A DNA stretch of 64,000 nt from Azomonas macrocytogenes (GCF_014191985.1 NZ_JACHXI010000012.1:1-64000), one strand, 5' to 3'; shown: positions 9,970-22,118, counted from the first letter of the stretch. Program-made: numbers and translations. Notes: generated by a model not told the origin, from the letters alone.

Positions 9970-10016
9970 GCAAATAATGCTGTCTCTTGCAAAGGGCGAT
10001 TGACAACATTATTTGC
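9970..10016. repeat. 15-bp imperfect inverted repeat downstream of greA and yhbY
   Basis: GCAAATAATGCTGTC at 9970-9984 pairs with GACAACATTATTTGC at 10002-10016 with one mismatch around a 17-nt loop. It sits in the convergent gap between yhbY and greA, 11 bp past the greA stop. There is no T-run on either side, so it is not a standard terminator. It could stabilise the 3' ends of both messages. Confidence 0.5.
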
Positions 10017-10027
10017 TCTGAAGCCGC

Positions 10028-10504
10028 TCAAATATGGCGAATTTCGACGATTTCATATTCAACGATGCCGCTCGGCGTCTTGACTACAGCGACCTCACCC
10101 TCTTCCTTGCCAACCAAGGCACGAGCGATAGGCGAACTGACAGAAAGCTTGCCTTGCTTGATATCGGCTTCATCATCGCCAACGATCTGATAGGTAACCG
10201 TTTCGTCCGTTTCGACATTGGCGATATCAACAGTAACGCCAAAAATGACTTTACCAGTCTGAGGGATGCTGGCTATGTCAATTATTTGAGCATTCTGCAG
10301 GCGCCCTTCGATATCACGGATACGAGCTTCAACCATACCTTGCTGTTCACGGGCGGCATGGTACTCGGCGTTTTCCTTCAAATCACCCAACTCTCTGGCT
10401 TCGGCGATAGCTTGGATAATCTGCGGACGCAGCACACTTTTCAGATGCTTGAGCTCCTCTTCCAGAGCCTGAGCGCCCTGGACAGTCATGGGAAACTTGG
10501 TCAT
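10028..10504 (-). CDS. greA: Transcription elongation factor GreA
   Basis: 158 residues. The N-terminal coiled coil (~1-75) carries the basic patch and the acidic tip segment [18 protein letters not shown] that enters the polymerase secondary channel. The C-terminal FKBP-like domain follows (~80-158). It rescues backtracked RNA polymerase by stimulating transcript cleavage. Its start overlaps the carB stop by 4 bp, so it is the last gene of carA-carB-greA, an arrangement typical of pseudomonads. Confidence 0.97.
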   Translation of the reverse strand: MTKFPMTVQGAQALEEELKHLKSVLRPQIIQAIAEARELGDLKENAEYHAAREQQGMVEARIRDIEGRLQNAQIIDIASIPQTGKVIFGVTVDIANVETDETVTYQIVGDDEADIKQGKLSVSSPIARALVGKEEGEVAVVKTPSGIVEYEIVEIRHI

Positions 10505-13500
10505 GAATTGACTCCTGCGTGTAAATCCTGCAGTCGGCGTACAGCTTTTTCGGGACCGAACTTCAACGCCTCACAGATAGCCAAGGCTCCTGTCAGGGTT
10601 GTGGTGCAATAAACCTTGTGCTGCAGGGCATTGCGGCGAATAGAGTAGGAATCGGCAATCGATTGCCGTCCTTCGGTAGTATTGATAATCAAGGTGACCT
10701 CGTCATTCTTGATCATATCGACCACATGCGGACGACCTTCAGTCACTTTGTTGACTCGACGAACCGGCAGGCCCGCAGCTTCGATCAATCTGGCAGTTCC
10801 ACTAGTGGCCACCATTTCGAAACCCAGATCGATGAGACGGCGAGCGACCTCGGGAACCTGTGGCTTGTCATCCTCTCTCACGCTGAGGAAGGCATAACCA
10901 CTGGTCGGTAGAATCTCACCAGCCCCCAGCTGCGCCTTGGCATAGGCTTCGGCAAAGCTGTCGCCCAGGCCCATGACCTCCCCTGTTGACTTCATTTCCG
11001 GCCCAAGAATTGGATCGACACCGGGGAATTTAGCGAAGGGGAAGACGGCCTCCTTGACGCTGAAATAGCCGGGAATCAGCTCATGCTCGCAACCAACTTC
11101 CTTCAGCGTCTTGCCAGCCATGATACGGGCTGCGATCTTGGCCAGTGATACACCGATGCACTTGGAGACAAAAGGCACGGTACGCGAGGCGCGCGGATTT
11201 ACCTCCAGAACATAGATATCATCGCCTTGTACAGCCATCTGCACGTTCATCAGGCCGACGACACCAAGCTCGAGGGCCATTTTCCCGACTTGCTCACGAA
11301 TGACATCCTGCGCATGCCGAGGCAGCGAATAAGGTGGCAGAGAACAGGCCGAATCCCCCGAGTGAACACCCGCCTGCTCGATATGCTGCATCATCCCGCC
11401 AATGACGACTTGTTCTCCGTCGCAGATGGCATCGATGTCCACTTCGGTGGCACAGTTCAGGAAGTGATCGAGCAACACTGGGCTATCATTGGAAACCTGA
11501 ACCGCCTCGCGCATATAGCGCTTGAGTTCATCTTCGTCATAAACGATTTCCATGGCTCTTCCGCCAAGCACATAGGAAGGCCGAACGACCAAAGGATAGC
11601 CAATAGTCTTGGAAGCGATGATGGCTTCGTCTTCGCTACGCGCAGTGGCGTTTGCCGGCTGGAGCAAACCCAGGCGCTGAACCATTTGCTGGAAACGCTC
11701 CCGGTCCTCGGCACGGTCGATCGAGTCCGGACTGGTACCGATGATCGGCACACCCGCCTCTTCCAGGGCACGACAGATTTTCAGAGGAGTCTGTCCGCCA
11801 TACTGGACGATCACACCCTTGGGCTGCTCGACCCGCACAATTTCCAGCACATCTTCCAGCGTCACGGGTTCGAAATACAGCCGGTCGGAGGTGTCGTAAT
11901 CGGTCGAAACCGTTTCCGGGTTGCAATTGACCATGATGGTTTCGTAACCATCTTCGCGCATGGCCAGAGCTGCATGAACGCAGCAATAATCGAACTCGAT
12001 ACCTTGACCAATGCGATTCGGCCCACCGCCGAGGATCATGATCTTGTCTCGGTTCGAAGGCTTGGCCTCACACTCTTCTTCATAGGTGGAATACAGGTAG
12101 GCCGTATCGGTAGCGAACTCGGCAGCACAGGTATCGACACGCTTGTAAACCGGCAAGACCTTGAGCTTGTGGCGATGGCTACGCAAGTTTTTCTCGGTTA
12201 CCCCCAACAACCTGGCCAAGCGTGCATCGGAAAAGCCCTTGCGCTTCAAGCGGCGCATCAGCTCTGCATCGATACTCGATAGCCCCAGAGTCTTGACTCG
12301 CTCTTCCTCTTTCACCAGATCCTCGATCTGGACCAGGAACCACGGGTCGATCTTGGTCATGCCGAAGATATTTTCCAAGCTCCTACCGGCGCGGAAAGCA
12401 TCCGCGACGTACCAGATGCGTTCAGCACCCGGGACCGTCAGTTCGCGCTTGAGGCGGCTATCGGCTTCGGCATCGTCCATGTTCAGCTTCGGATCGAAGC
12501 CAGTCGCGCCGACCTCCAGACCACGCAAGGCTTTCTGCACGGACTCTTGGAATGTTCGCCCGATCGCCATTACTTCACCCACGGATTTCATCTGGGTCGT
12601 CAGGCGTGCATCGGCTTTGGGAAACTTCTCGAAAGCAAAGCGTGGAATCTTGGTAACGACATAATCGATCGATGGCTCGAAGGATGCCGGAGTCCGACCT
12701 CCGGTAATGTCGTTTAACAGCTCATCGAGGCTATACCCCACGGCCAGTTTGGCGGCGATCTTGGCTATCGGGAAACCGGTAGCCTTTGAGGCTAGCGCCG
12801 ATGAGCGCGAAACACGCGGGTTCATTTCGATCACGACCATCCGACCATCATCGGGATTGATACCGAACTGAACGTTGGAACCACCGGTTTCCACTCCGAT
12901 CTCGCGCAATACTGCCAAAGAGGCATTACGCATGATCTGGTATTCCTTGTCCGTCAGAGTTTGCGCCGGGGCGACGGTAATGGAATCGCCAGTATGTACG
13001 CCCATGGGATCGAAATTCTCGATGGCGCAAACGATGATGCAGTTGTCCTTCTTGTCACGGACAACCTCCATCTCGTATTCCTTCCAGCCAATCAGGGACT
13101 CGTCGATCAGCAATTCCTTGGTGGGCGACAAATCGAGCCCCCGGTTGCAGATCTCTTCGAACTCTTCGCGATTGTAGGCGATACCGCCACCAGTCCCGCC
13201 CATGGTGAAAGAAGGGCGGATGATGCAGGGAAAACCGACCTTGTCCAAAACGCCATAGGCTTCCGCCATGCTATGGGCAATGCCAGAGCGAGGGCACTCC
13301 AGACCGATTTCGCGCATGGCTTTGTCGAACCGGGAACGATCTTCGGCTTTGTCGATGGTGTCGGCATTGGCACCAATCATCTCTACTCCGAACTCTTGCA
13401 ATACCCCATTCTTTTCAAGGTCGAGAGCACAGTTCAAGGCCGTCTGGCCACCCATGGTCGGCAACAGAGCATCCGGGCGCTCCTTCTCGATGATCCTGGC

Positions 13501-13722
13501 CACGGTCTGCCATTTGATCGGTTCGATATAGGTGGCGTCGGCCATGGACGGATCGGTCATGATGGTGGCCGGGTTGGAGTTCACCAGAATGACGCGGAAT
13601 CCTTCCTCTTTCAGGGCCTTGCAGGCTTGAGCGCCGGAATAGTCGAACTCGCACGCCTGGCCGATGACTATGGGGCCGGCGCCGAGGATGAGAATACTCT
13701 TGATATCAGTACGTTTTGGCAT
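10501..13722 (-). CDS. carB: Carbamoyl-phosphate synthase large subunit CarB
   Basis: 1073 residues, full length. Two homologous ATP-grasp halves are visible ([24 protein letters not shown] near the N-terminus; [21 protein letters not shown] near 560). The first half makes carboxyphosphate and the second phosphorylates carbamate. A C-terminal MGS-like allosteric domain (~935-1073) binds UMP and ornithine. With CarA it makes carbamoyl phosphate for pyrimidines and arginine. It lies 32 bp after carA and overlaps greA. Confidence 0.98.
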   Translation of the reverse strand: MPKRTDIKSILILGAGPIVIGQACEFDYSGAQACKALKEEGFRVILVNSNPATIMTDPSMADATYIEPIKWQTVARIIEKERPDALLPTMGGQTALNCALDLEKNGVLQEFGVEMIGANADTIDKAEDRSRFDKAMREIGLECPRSGIAHSMAEAYGVLDKVGFPCIIRPSFTMGGTGGGIAYNREEFEEICNRGLDLSPTKELLIDESLIGWKEYEMEVVRDKKDNCIIVCAIENFDPMGVHTGDSITVAPAQTLTDKEYQIMRNASLAVLREIGVETGGSNVQFGINPDDGRMVVIEMNPRVSRSSALASKATGFPIAKIAAKLAVGYSLDELLNDITGGRTPASFEPSIDYVVTKIPRFAFEKFPKADARLTTQMKSVGEVMAIGRTFQESVQKALRGLEVGATGFDPKLNMDDAEADSRLKRELTVPGAERIWYVADAFRAGRSLENIFGMTKIDPWFLVQIEDLVKEEERVKTLGLSSIDAELMRRLKRKGFSDARLARLLGVTEKNLRSHRHKLKVLPVYKRVDTCAAEFATDTAYLYSTYEEECEAKPSNRDKIMILGGGPNRIGQGIEFDYCCVHAALAMREDGYETIMVNCNPETVSTDYDTSDRLYFEPVTLEDVLEIVRVEQPKGVIVQYGGQTPLKICRALEEAGVPIIGTSPDSIDRAEDRERFQQMVQRLGLLQPANATARSEDEAIIASKTIGYPLVVRPSYVLGGRAMEIVYDEDELKRYMREAVQVSNDSPVLLDHFLNCATEVDIDAICDGEQVVIGGMMQHIEQAGVHSGDSACSLPPYSLPRHAQDVIREQVGKMALELGVVGLMNVQMAVQGDDIYVLEVNPRASRTVPFVSKCIGVSLAKIAARIMAGKTLKEVGCEHELIPGYFSVKEAVFPFAKFPGVDPILGPEMKSTGEVMGLGDSFAEAYAKAQLGAGEILPTSGYAFLSVREDDKPQVPEVARRLIDLGFEMVATSGTARLIEAAGLPVRRVNKVTEGRPHVVDMIKNDEVTLIINTTEGRQSIADSYSIRRNALQHKVYCTTTLTGALAICEALKFGPEKAVRRLQDLHAGVNS

Positions 13723-13754
13723 GATGTCTCTCGAAATCTGGGCTCGGCAAAGTC

Positions 13755-14891
13755 TTAACGGCGCGTGGCCATGACCGCGATGAAACGATCGAAAAGTGGC
13801 GATACATCGTGCGGGCCCGGGCTGGCCTCAGGATGTCCCTGGAAGCTGAAGGCGATCTTGTCAGTACGTTCAATCCCCTGCAGGGTGCCATCGAACAACG
13901 ATTTGTGAGTCGCCCGCAGATTAGCCGGCAAGGCGCTTTCCTCGACCGCAAAACCATGGTTCTGGCTGGTGATCATCACGACACCGGTATCCAGATCCTG
14001 AACCGGATGATTCGCGCCATGATGGCCATGGCCCATCTTGATTGTCTTCGCCCCAGAGGCCAGCGCCAGCAATTGGTGGCCGAGACAGATACCAAATACC
14101 GGCGTATCGGTTTGCAGGATTTCCTGGATTGCGCGAATGGCATAGTCGCACGGTTCGGGATCACCAGGACCATTGGAAAGCATTACACCATCCGGCTTCA
14201 ATGCCAGTACTTCATTGGCAGAAGTCTGCGCGGGAACGACGGTAAGGCGACAACCACGCGCTACCAGCATACGCAGGATGTTCCACTTGACCCCATAATC
14301 GAAAACCACGACATGATAAGGCAGTTGGCTGGCCGGAATTTGCGGATGGCTATCGGTTTCGAGACTCCAGATACCGGAACACCATTCGTAAGGCACCTTG
14401 GTGGAAACCTCCTTGGCCAGATCCATGCCTTTCAGACCTGGGAAGCTGCGCGCCAATTCCAGTGCCTTTTCTGCAGTGGCATCGTTACCAACCAGGATAC
14501 AGCCGTCCTGCGAGCCTTTTTCCCGCAGGATACGGGTGAGCCGGCGCGTATCTATACCGGCAATCGCAACGGTTCCATTTTCTTTCAGGTAATCGCCGAG
14601 CGATTGTTTGTTACGCCAGTTGCTGGCCAGAAGCGGCAAATCACGAATGATCAAACCGGCTGACCATACTCGATCTGATTCGGCATCTTCCGGCGTAGTG
14701 CCGGTATTGCCGATATGCGGATAAGTCAAAGTCACGATTTGCCTGGCATAAGAGGGATCGGTAAGGATTTCCTGATAGCCGGTCATGGCGGTGTTGAACA
14801 CCACCTCACCAATGGTATGACCATCAGCGCCGATGGACTCACCACGAAAAATACTTCCATCGGCAAGGGCGAGAATGGCTGGCTTAATCAA
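13755..14891 (-). CDS. carA: Carbamoyl-phosphate synthase small subunit CarA
   Basis: 378 residues. The N-terminal CPSase domain (~1-150) is followed by a class I glutamine amidotransferase domain with the nucleophile elbow FGICLGHQ and the His/Glu pair in [10 protein letters not shown]. It delivers ammonia from glutamine through a tunnel to CarB. The GGGAGG-type ribosome site lies just upstream of the ATG at 14891. Its 195-bp leader contains a strong hairpin with a T-run at 14939-14968, which is either the dapB terminator or a carAB attenuator. Confidence 0.98.
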   Translation of the reverse strand: MIKPAILALADGSIFRGESIGADGHTIGEVVFNTAMTGYQEILTDPSYARQIVTLTYPHIGNTGTTPEDAESDRVWSAGLIIRDLPLLASNWRNKQSLGDYLKENGTVAIAGIDTRRLTRILREKGSQDGCILVGNDATAEKALELARSFPGLKGMDLAKEVSTKVPYEWCSGIWSLETDSHPQIPASQLPYHVVVFDYGVKWNILRMLVARGCRLTVVPAQTSANEVLALKPDGVMLSNGPGDPEPCDYAIRAIQEILQTDTPVFGICLGHQLLALASGAKTIKMGHGHHGANHPVQDLDTGVVMITSQNHGFAVEESALPANLRATHKSLFDGTLQGIERTDKIAFSFQGHPEASPGPHDVSPLFDRFIAVMATRR

Positions 14892-14938
14892 GAGACCTCC
14901 CGTAGATCAAAAGCAGCAGCAAACGCAGAGTGTAAAAA

Positions 14939-14968
14939 AGCGGGATGACGTGTGAAGGTCATCCCGCT
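14939..14968 (-). terminator. Strong terminator hairpin between dapB and carA
   Basis: A perfect 11-bp stem, AGCGGGATGAC/GTCATCCCGCT, with an 8-nt loop has T-runs on both strands, so it could work in both directions. On the minus strand it lies ~120 nt past the dapB stop and ~48 nt before the carA start. Simple dapB termination is the first reading; conditional attenuation of carAB is possible. Confidence 0.85.
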
Positions 14969-15086
14969 TTTTATCGAAAGCTTCATTCTGCGTAATATTT
15001 TAGTGGGCACACTAAAGCGGGTATTCTACAGAAGAAAGACCATCTGCGGTAGCCAAGGCTATCCTCTCCATTTTCGCTACCGCTAT

Positions 15087-15899
<813 letters not shown>

Positions 15900-15957
15900 T
15901 CAAGCTCGAGTCTCCGGCAGCAAACACAACACCATGTCGTCCGCCCCTGACCCATGA

Positions 15958-17088
15958 CTACAAATCTTCGAAAAAGCGCTTAACACCTTCGAACCAACCA
16001 CTGGCCTTGGGCGAGTGTGAACTGTCACTCTGCAAGGTATTGCGAAATTCCTCCAACAGTTCCCGCTGGCGGCGACTCAGGTTGACCGGTGTCTCTACCA
16101 TGACCCGGCACATGAGATCGCCAGGAGAACCACCACGTACCGGCGCAACCCCTTTGCCACGCAGGCGAAACAGCTTGCCGGTCTGGGTACCGTCAGGAAT
16201 CTTGAGTTTGACCCGGCCATCCAGCGTCGGCACCTCCAACTCCCCTCCCAACGCCGCATCGACAAAGCTGATCGGCACATCGCAATACAGGTTTTTTCCA
16301 TCCCGTTGGAAAATCGGGTGCTCACGCACGTTGACGACCACATACAGATCACCGGCCGGACCACCCAGGCTCCCTGCTTCACCTTCGCCGGACAGGCGAA
16401 TACGGTCCCCAGTATCGACCCCCGGTGGGACTTTGACCGATAGCGTCTTCTGCTCCTCGACACGCCCCATACCATGACAAGAAGGACAAGGATCGGTGAT
16501 CATCTTGCCTGTACCATGGCAACGCGGACAGGTCTGCTGTACCGAGAAAAAGCCTTGCTGCATACGTACCTGGCCGATACCGCCGCAGGTAGTACAGGTA
16601 ACCGGAGTGCTCCCCTTCTTGGCTCCCGATCCACTACAGGTTTTGCATTCGACCAGTGTCGGTATCCGAATAGTTACCGTAGTGCCGCGTACAGCTTCCT
16701 CAAGATCCAGTTCGAGGGTATAGCGCAGATCACTGCCACGCTGAGCGCCACCACGGGCATTACCGCGCGCACCGCCAAAAAAATCACTGAAGACATCGCC
16801 GAAAATATCGGAGAAGTTCGAGCCGCCAAAACCGGCACCGGCTGCTCCAGCCCCCATGCTCGGATCGACGCCGGCATGACCATATTGGTCATAGGCCGTA
16901 CGCTTGCTGGCATCGGAGAGAATTTCATACGCCTCGTTGGCTTCCTTGAATTTCTCCTCAGCCTCCTTATCGTCCGGATTACGGTCCGGGTGATACTTCA
17001 TGGCGAGGCGGCGGTAGGCCTTTTTCAAATCCGCTTCACTGGCGCCACGCTCGACACCCAGCACCTCGTAATAATCACGCTTGGCCAT
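15958..17088 (-). CDS. dnaJ: Chaperone protein DnaJ
   Basis: 376 residues of type I DnaJ. The J domain has the HPD tripeptide (~33-35) and is followed by a Gly/Phe region (~78-110). Four CxxCxGxG zinc repeats lie at ~140-205 ([32 protein letters not shown]), then the C-terminal peptide-binding domains. It delivers substrates to DnaK and stimulates its ATPase. It follows dnaK after 118 bp containing two hairpins. Confidence 0.98.
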   Translation of the reverse strand: MAKRDYYEVLGVERGASEADLKKAYRRLAMKYHPDRNPDDKEAEEKFKEANEAYEILSDASKRTAYDQYGHAGVDPSMGAGAAGAGFGGSNFSDIFGDVFSDFFGGARGNARGGAQRGSDLRYTLELDLEEAVRGTTVTIRIPTLVECKTCSGSGAKKGSTPVTCTTCGGIGQVRMQQGFFSVQQTCPRCHGTGKMITDPCPSCHGMGRVEEQKTLSVKVPPGVDTGDRIRLSGEGEAGSLGGPAGDLYVVVNVREHPIFQRDGKNLYCDVPISFVDAALGGELEVPTLDGRVKLKIPDGTQTGKLFRLRGKGVAPVRGGSPGDLMCRVMVETPVNLSRRQRELLEEFRNTLQSDSSHSPKASGWFEGVKRFFEDL

Positions 17089-17130
17089 AGATTTCCAGAA
17101 TCCTCATTGGTGCCCTCCAGACACACCGAC

Positions 17131-17181
17131 GCGGGAGCAAGCTCCCGCGCAACGGTGAGATCCGCCATAGGTTATGGCGGA
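17131..17181. repeat. Two consecutive perfect hairpins between dnaK and dnaJ
   Basis: GCGGGAGCAAGCTCCCGC (17131-17148) and TCCGCCAT..ATGGCGGA (17161-17181) are both near-perfect palindromes in the dnaK-dnaJ gap. The first resembles the GGGAGC/GCTCCC palindromes scattered in Pseudomonas genomes. They may reduce read-through or protect the dnaK message so that DnaK is made in excess over DnaJ. Confidence 0.6.
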
Positions 17182-17206
17182 CCGGAGCAGAAGCAAGCCG
17201 GCAAGC

Positions 17207-19129
17207 TTACTTGTTGTCCTTGACCTCTTCGAACTCGGCATCGACGACATCGTCGGCCGTTCCTTTCTGCGAACCACCAGCCGCACCTTGGGCCTCGCCA
17301 TCAGCTTGTGGCTGCTCAGCGTACATTTTCTGAGCCAGCGGTGTGGTTGCCTGGGACAAGGCAGCCATTTTGGCATCAATGGCAGCCTTGTCGTCCCCCT
17401 TGACGGCCAGCTCCAATTCTCCTATCGCCTTCTCGATAGCCGTTTTTTCTTCAGCCGTCGTCTTGTCACCCGCTTCGGTCAGCATCTTGCGACTGGCATG
17501 TACCAATTGATCACCCTGGTTACGCGCAGAAACCAGTTCTTCGAACTTGCGATCTTCCTCGGCATTGGCCTCGGCATCGCGCACCATTTGCTGGATCTCA
17601 TCCTCGGAAAGGCCGGAATTGGCCTTGATGACGATGGACTGCTGCTTACCGGTAGCCTTGTCCTTGGCAGAAACATGCAGGATACCATTGGCGTCGATAT
17701 CGAAAGTCACCTCGATCTGCGGTACGCCACGCGGCGCAGGAGGAATATCGGCCAGATCGAAGCGGCCCAGTGACTTGTTCTGTCCAGCCTGCTTGCGCTC
17801 GCCTTGCAGTACATGAATGGTCACGGCATTCTGATTGTCGTCTGCCGTCGAGAACACCTGCGACTTTTTGGTCGGGATAGTGGTGTTCTTTTCGATCAGC
17901 GGAGTCATCACGCCGCCAAGTGTTTCAATACCCAGAGTCAGTGGCGATACGTCAAGCAGCAGAACATCCTTGACGTCACCAGCCAGAACCGCACCTTGAA
18001 TGGCAGCACCAATAGCTACTGCCTCATCAGGGTTGACATCCTTGCGTGCTTCCTTGCCGAAGAAATCGGCCACACGCTTCTGTACCAGAGGCATACGGGT
18101 CTGGCCACCGACCAGGATGACATCGTCGATCTTGGCCACATCGATCCCGGCATCCTTGAGCGCAACGCGGCAAGGCTCGATGGTCCGCTCGACCAGATCC
18201 TCGACCAGCGATTCCAGCTTGGCGCGGGAAATCTTCACGTTCAAATGCTTGGGACCGGAGGCATCTGCAGTGATATAGGGCAGATTGACATCGGTCTGCT
18301 GGCTGGAAGACAGCTCGATCTTGGCCTTCTCGGCAGCTTCTTTCAGGCGCTGCATGGCCAGCGGATCACCCTTGAGGTTGATGCCGCTTTCCTTCTTGAA
18401 CTCGTCTGCCAGGTAGTCGATGAGACGAATATCGAAGTCCTCGCCACCCAAGAAAGTATCGCCGTTGGTAGCCAACACCTCGAACTGGTGCTCGCCATCC
18501 ACTTCGGCGATTTCGATGACCGACACATCGAAGGTGCCACCACCCAGGTCATAAACGATGATGGTGTGGTCGCCCTTGGCCTTATCCATACCATAGGCCA
18601 GAGCGGCTGCGGTTGGCTCGTTGATGATCCGCTTGACATCCAGGCCAGCGATACGACCTGCGTCCTTGGTAGCCTGACGCTGGCTGTCGTTGAAGTACGC
18701 CGGTACGGTGATCACCGCCTCGGTGACGGTTTCGCCGAGATAATCTTCGGCAGTCTTCTTCATTTTTTTCAGCACTTCGGCGGAAATCTGTGGCGGGGCC
18801 ATCTTCTGCCCCTTCACTTCCACCCAAGCATCACCGTTATCAGCCTTGGCAATGGTATAGGGCACCAACTTGATATCTTTCTGGACGACATCTTCTTCAA
18901 AACGGCGACCGATCAAACGCTTGACGGCGTACAGCGTGTTCTGCGGGTTGGTTACCGCCTGGCGTTTGGCCGACTGGCCGACCAATATCTCGTTGTCATT
19001 GGTATAAGCGATGATCGATGGCGTGGTACGCGTACCTTCCGCGTTCTCGATAACCTTGACGTTGCCATTTTCCAGGATAGCCACACAAGAGTTGGTGGTG
19101 CCCAGGTCGATACCGATGATCTTACCCAT
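17207..19129 (-). CDS. dnaK: Chaperone protein DnaK (Hsp70)
   Basis: 640 residues. The N-terminal Hsp70 signature [12 protein letters not shown] and the phosphate loops ([27 protein letters not shown]) mark the ATPase domain (~1-385). A substrate-binding beta domain (~390-505) and a helical lid follow, ending in the acidic [10 protein letters not shown] tail recognised by co-chaperones. It is 97 bp downstream of grpE in the grpE-dnaK-dnaJ operon under the sigma-32 promoter at 19848-19875. Confidence 0.98.
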   Translation of the reverse strand: MGKIIGIDLGTTNSCVAILENGNVKVIENAEGTRTTPSIIAYTNDNEILVGQSAKRQAVTNPQNTLYAVKRLIGRRFEEDVVQKDIKLVPYTIAKADNGDAWVEVKGQKMAPPQISAEVLKKMKKTAEDYLGETVTEAVITVPAYFNDSQRQATKDAGRIAGLDVKRIINEPTAAALAYGMDKAKGDHTIIVYDLGGGTFDVSVIEIAEVDGEHQFEVLATNGDTFLGGEDFDIRLIDYLADEFKKESGINLKGDPLAMQRLKEAAEKAKIELSSSQQTDVNLPYITADASGPKHLNVKISRAKLESLVEDLVERTIEPCRVALKDAGIDVAKIDDVILVGGQTRMPLVQKRVADFFGKEARKDVNPDEAVAIGAAIQGAVLAGDVKDVLLLDVSPLTLGIETLGGVMTPLIEKNTTIPTKKSQVFSTADDNQNAVTIHVLQGERKQAGQNKSLGRFDLADIPPAPRGVPQIEVTFDIDANGILHVSAKDKATGKQQSIVIKANSGLSEDEIQQMVRDAEANAEEDRKFEELVSARNQGDQLVHASRKMLTEAGDKTTAEEKTAIEKAIGELELAVKGDDKAAIDAKMAALSQATTPLAQKMYAEQPQADGEAQGAAGGSQKGTADDVVDAEFEEVKDNK

Positions 19130-19226
19130 TTATTTCTCTCCGAAACCTTGTCTGGACCGAACCTGCTTGCCAGGCTCGGATAACATGAAAACGCTTGACT
19201 CTCAGATGGGGGTGCAGCGTCCGATT

Positions 19227-19796
19227 TCAAGCTTTCTCGTTGATGGAAGGCTGGGCTTGTGCCGGTGCCTTGCTGACCACAACCATGGCCGGGCGCAGTA
19301 GACGACCATTGAGCAGATAGCCCTTCTGGAAAACCCGCAACACGCTATTCGGCTCGACCTGAGCACTTTCCTCCATGGCCATCGCCTGGTGATGCTCGGG
19401 ATCGAAGGGTTCACCCACCGGATCCAAAGCCACCAACTGATAGCGGGCCAGGGTATCAAGGAACAGTTTCAGCGTAAGCTCCACACCTTCACGCATCGGC
19501 TTGATCGCCTCATCGTCCGGGCTGGATAATTCGAGCCCCCGTTCCAGGCTGTCAACTACGCTGAGTAGATCGCCAGAAAACCTTTCCAACGCAAACTTGT
19601 GCGCCTTTTCCACATCCTGCTCGGCCCGGCGACGAATATTCTGCAACTCGGCAACCGCGCGCAGAGATTGATCCTGGGCAGCAGCCAGTTGTTCTTCGAG
19701 GGACTGCACTCGGGCCGCGAGATCCTCGCCAGCTTCCGGTGTTACCTTCTCCTCGGTGTCAAGATTCTGATTATCTCCATTCTGCTCGTCGGCCAT
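19227..19796 (-). CDS. grpE: Nucleotide exchange factor GrpE
   Basis: 189 residues. An acidic disordered N-terminus leads into a long coiled coil (~25-75). The C-terminal beta domain carries the family signature around [11 protein letters not shown] and ends in [18 protein letters not shown]. It releases ADP from DnaK and acts as a thermosensor. It is the first gene of the heat-shock operon; the SD sequence is AGGAGGAA. Confidence 0.97.
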   Translation of the reverse strand: MADEQNGDNQNLDTEEKVTPEAGEDLAARVQSLEEQLAAAQDQSLRAVAELQNIRRRAEQDVEKAHKFALERFSGDLLSVVDSLERGLELSSPDDEAIKPMREGVELTLKLFLDTLARYQLVALDPVGEPFDPEHHQAMAMEESAQVEPNSVLRVFQKGYLLNGRLLRPAMVVVSKAPAQAQPSINEKA

Positions 19797-19847
19797 ACCT
19801 TCCTCCTATTCAATTCTCGGTGGGCTGAAACCACGGCTTGTCGCCCA

Positions 19848-19875
19848 ATATGGGGTTGCGAACGCAAGCTTCAAG
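19848..19875 (-). promoter_or_regulatory. Sigma-32 (RpoH) promoter of grpE-dnaK-dnaJ
   Basis: On the minus strand CTTGAA (19875-19870), a 14-bp spacer and CCCCATAT (19855-19848) match the RpoH consensus almost perfectly. It is 52 bp upstream of the grpE start. The class of promoter is established knowledge; use here is inferred from sequence and position. Confidence 0.9.
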
Positions 19876-19973
19876 GGGAAAGCATCTCGATTTACGCAAG
19901 CGCGAAAAGCGCGGCACTGCCACCCAGAAATAGCCGGCAGTCAATAAGTGGCTTCCAGCAAAAAAAATCTATA

Positions 19974-19989
19974 CTGTATGAATAAACAG
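19974..19989 (+). promoter_or_regulatory. LexA (SOS) box of recN
   Basis: The CTG-N10-CAG element CTGTATGAATAAACAG overlaps a TATACT -10-like hexamer at 19970-19975, 27 bp before the recN ATG. recN is a known SOS gene in many gammaproteobacteria. Confidence 0.85.
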
Positions 19990-20015
19990 CCAAAAAGAAT
20001 GATGGGAGCCTGACC

Positions 20016-21689
20016 ATGCTGGTTCATCTATCCATTCATAACTACGCCATCGTCGAACATCTCGACCTCGAATTACTGCAAGGCATGAGCGTGATCACCG
20101 GAGAAACGGGGGCAGGCAAATCCATCATGCTCGATGCCCTCGGCCTCGCCTTGGGAGATCGAGCCGACAGTGCGGTAGTCAGACCCGGGACAGACAAGGC
20201 CGATATTCTGGCCAGCTTTGACTTGCAAGACATCCCGGATGCTCGCCAGTGGCTCGCCGAACGGGATATGGAGAGTGACGGCTCCTGCATTTTGCGGCGC
20301 GTCATTACGGCCGAAGGACGTTCACGTGCCTACATCAATGGCACGACCTGTTCGCAAAACGATCTCAAGGCACTGGGCAGCCTGTTGATCGATATCCACA
20401 GCCAGCACGAACACCAATCGCTGCTCAAGCCCGATACTCACCGACGCCTGCTCGATGAACATGGCGGCAAGCAGGAACTGGCCAGGCAGGTGCAATTGGC
20501 AGCACAGCGCTGGCGTCAAACTCGCCAGTCGCTGGAACGAGTGAGCAACAGCAGCGAAGCACAGCATGCCCGCCATCAGTTGATCAGTTATCAGCTCGAA
20601 GAATTGGAAAATCTCGCCCTTGGCGAAGAAGAACTGGAACAATTGGAACAGGAACATCGCCAGCTTTCCAATGCTGGCCAGCTTCTTGGTGCCTGCCGCC
20701 AGGTCATCGACATGTGCAGCGAAAGCGATGCCGGCAATGTCCTGTCTATCCTCACAGCAAGCCTGCAACGCCTGACCGGCTCCCAGCATCGGCCGCGCGC
20801 ACTGGAAGAAGCCATTACCCTGCTGTCCAGCGCTCAGATTCAAGTCGAAGAAGCCATCGGCGAACTGAATCGCTTCACCGATCATTTCGACGCCGACCCA
20901 ACTCGCCTGCAGTATCTGGAAGAGCGACTGGACAATATCTACAGCCTTGCCCGCAAGCATCGAGTGCAACCTGCGGAATTGCTTGCACTACAACAACGGC
21001 TGCTCGAAGAACTGGAAAGCCTTGCCGCAGACGACGAGGCTGTAGAACAGCTGGGTGAGGAGTTGACTGCCTATGCGCGACACTATATGCAAAAAGCCAG
21101 TGAGCTCAGCAGATCACGCCACACAACAGCCAAGCGACTGGCCAAAGCGGTAGAAGCGGAAATCAGGAGGCTAGGCATGCCTGGCGGTCGCTTCAGCGTG
21201 GCATTGAAGCCCCTCGAGAGCGAAGAGCCGCATCCGGCAGGCCGGGAACACGTGGAATTTCTGGTCAGTGCCAACCCAGGCCAGCCATTGCGCCCCCTGG
21301 CCAAGGTTGTATCGGGAGGCGAACTATCCCGGATAAGCCTGGCGATTCAGGTGATCGCCGCGCAGACATCGAGAACACCGACTCTGGTTTTCGACGAAGT
21401 GGACGTCGGAATTGGCGGCCCCACCGCCGAAATCGTTGGCCAACTGCTACGCCGGCTAGGCAATCACGGACAGGTTCTGACCGTTACCCATCTGCCACAG
21501 GTTGCCGCCCAGGGACATCATCATCTGCTTGTGCACAAGGCACGCGCAAACGACAACACCCATACAACGGTTACTCAACTTGCAGAAGCGCGGCGCATCG
21601 AGGAAATCGCCCGGATGCTGGGCGGGATCGACCTGACCGAACAATCGCTGGCACATGCACGACAGATGGTATCTGCAGCTCAGGCATGA
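20016..21689 (+). CDS. recN: DNA repair protein RecN
   Basis: 557 residues, an SMC-like ATPase. Walker A GETGAGKS is at ~29-36. Two helical coiled-coil arms span ~150-370. The C-terminal signature VVSGGELSRISLA and the Walker B/D-loop TLVFDEVDVGIGG complete the ATPase head. It acts in recombinational repair of double-strand breaks. The GGGAG ribosome site precedes the ATG, and a LexA box lies immediately upstream. It is divergent from grpE and convergent with fur. Confidence 0.97.
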   Translation: MLVHLSIHNYAIVEHLDLELLQGMSVITGETGAGKSIMLDALGLALGDRADSAVVRPGTDKADILASFDLQDIPDARQWLAERDMESDGSCILRRVITAEGRSRAYINGTTCSQNDLKALGSLLIDIHSQHEHQSLLKPDTHRRLLDEHGGKQELARQVQLAAQRWRQTRQSLERVSNSSEAQHARHQLISYQLEELENLALGEEELEQLEQEHRQLSNAGQLLGACRQVIDMCSESDAGNVLSILTASLQRLTGSQHRPRALEEAITLLSSAQIQVEEAIGELNRFTDHFDADPTRLQYLEERLDNIYSLARKHRVQPAELLALQQRLLEELESLAADDEAVEQLGEELTAYARHYMQKASELSRSRHTTAKRLAKAVEAEIRRLGMPGGRFSVALKPLESEEPHPAGREHVEFLVSANPGQPLRPLAKVVSGGELSRISLAIQVIAAQTSRTPTLVFDEVDVGIGGPTAEIVGQLLRRLGNHGQVLTVTHLPQVAAQGHHHLLVHKARANDNTHTTVTQLAEARRIEEIARMLGGIDLTEQSLAHARQMVSAAQA

Positions 21690-21710
21690 TCCGCGCCAGA
21701 AGTAGCTGGT

Positions 21711-22118
21711 TCAAGGCTTCTTCTTGCGAACATAAAGCACCAGATTATGCTCAAGCAGCTCGAAACCATGCCGCTTGGCGATTTCCCGTTGCAGTTGTTC
21801 GATTTCCTGATCGAAAAACTCGATAACCTCGCCAGTATCAATACAAACCATATGATCGTGGTGGCCGTTATCGGCCAGCTCGAACACAGCGTGGCCACTG
21901 TCGAAATTGTGCCGGACCACCAGACCTGCTGCCTCGAACTGGGTCAGAACCCGGTAGACCGTAGCCAGTCCGACGTCTTCGCCGGCATCCATTAGTGCCT
22001 TGTAGACATCCTCGGCGCTCATATGCCGATGGCCTGCCGAATCCAGCATCTGCAGGATCTTGATTCTCGGCAAGGTCACTTTCAGGCCTACTTTGCGTAA
22101 CTCGTTGTTCTCAACCAT
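21711..22118 (-). CDS. fur: Ferric uptake regulator Fur
   Basis: 135 residues. The winged-helix DNA-binding domain spans ~1-82 (LKVTLPRIKILQML, TVYRVLTQFEAAGLV). The dimerisation domain carries the metal ligands in GHAVFELADNGHHDHMVC. With Fe(II) it represses iron-uptake genes. It is divergent from bamE, the conserved Pseudomonas pair. It probably controls the flavodoxin gene at 60448, which has a Fur-box-like site. Confidence 0.97.
   Translation of the reverse strand: MVENNELRKVGLKVTLPRIKILQMLDSAGHRHMSAEDVYKALMDAGEDVGLATVYRVLTQFEAAGLVVRHNFDSGHAVFELADNGHHDHMVCIDTGEVIEFFDQEIEQLQREIAKRHGFELLEHNLVLYVRKKKP

Noticed and set aside
17804-19183. 459-codon open frame antisense to dnaK
   Set aside because: Mirror of the DnaK reading frame; a known artefact of the strongly biased hsp70 codon pattern.
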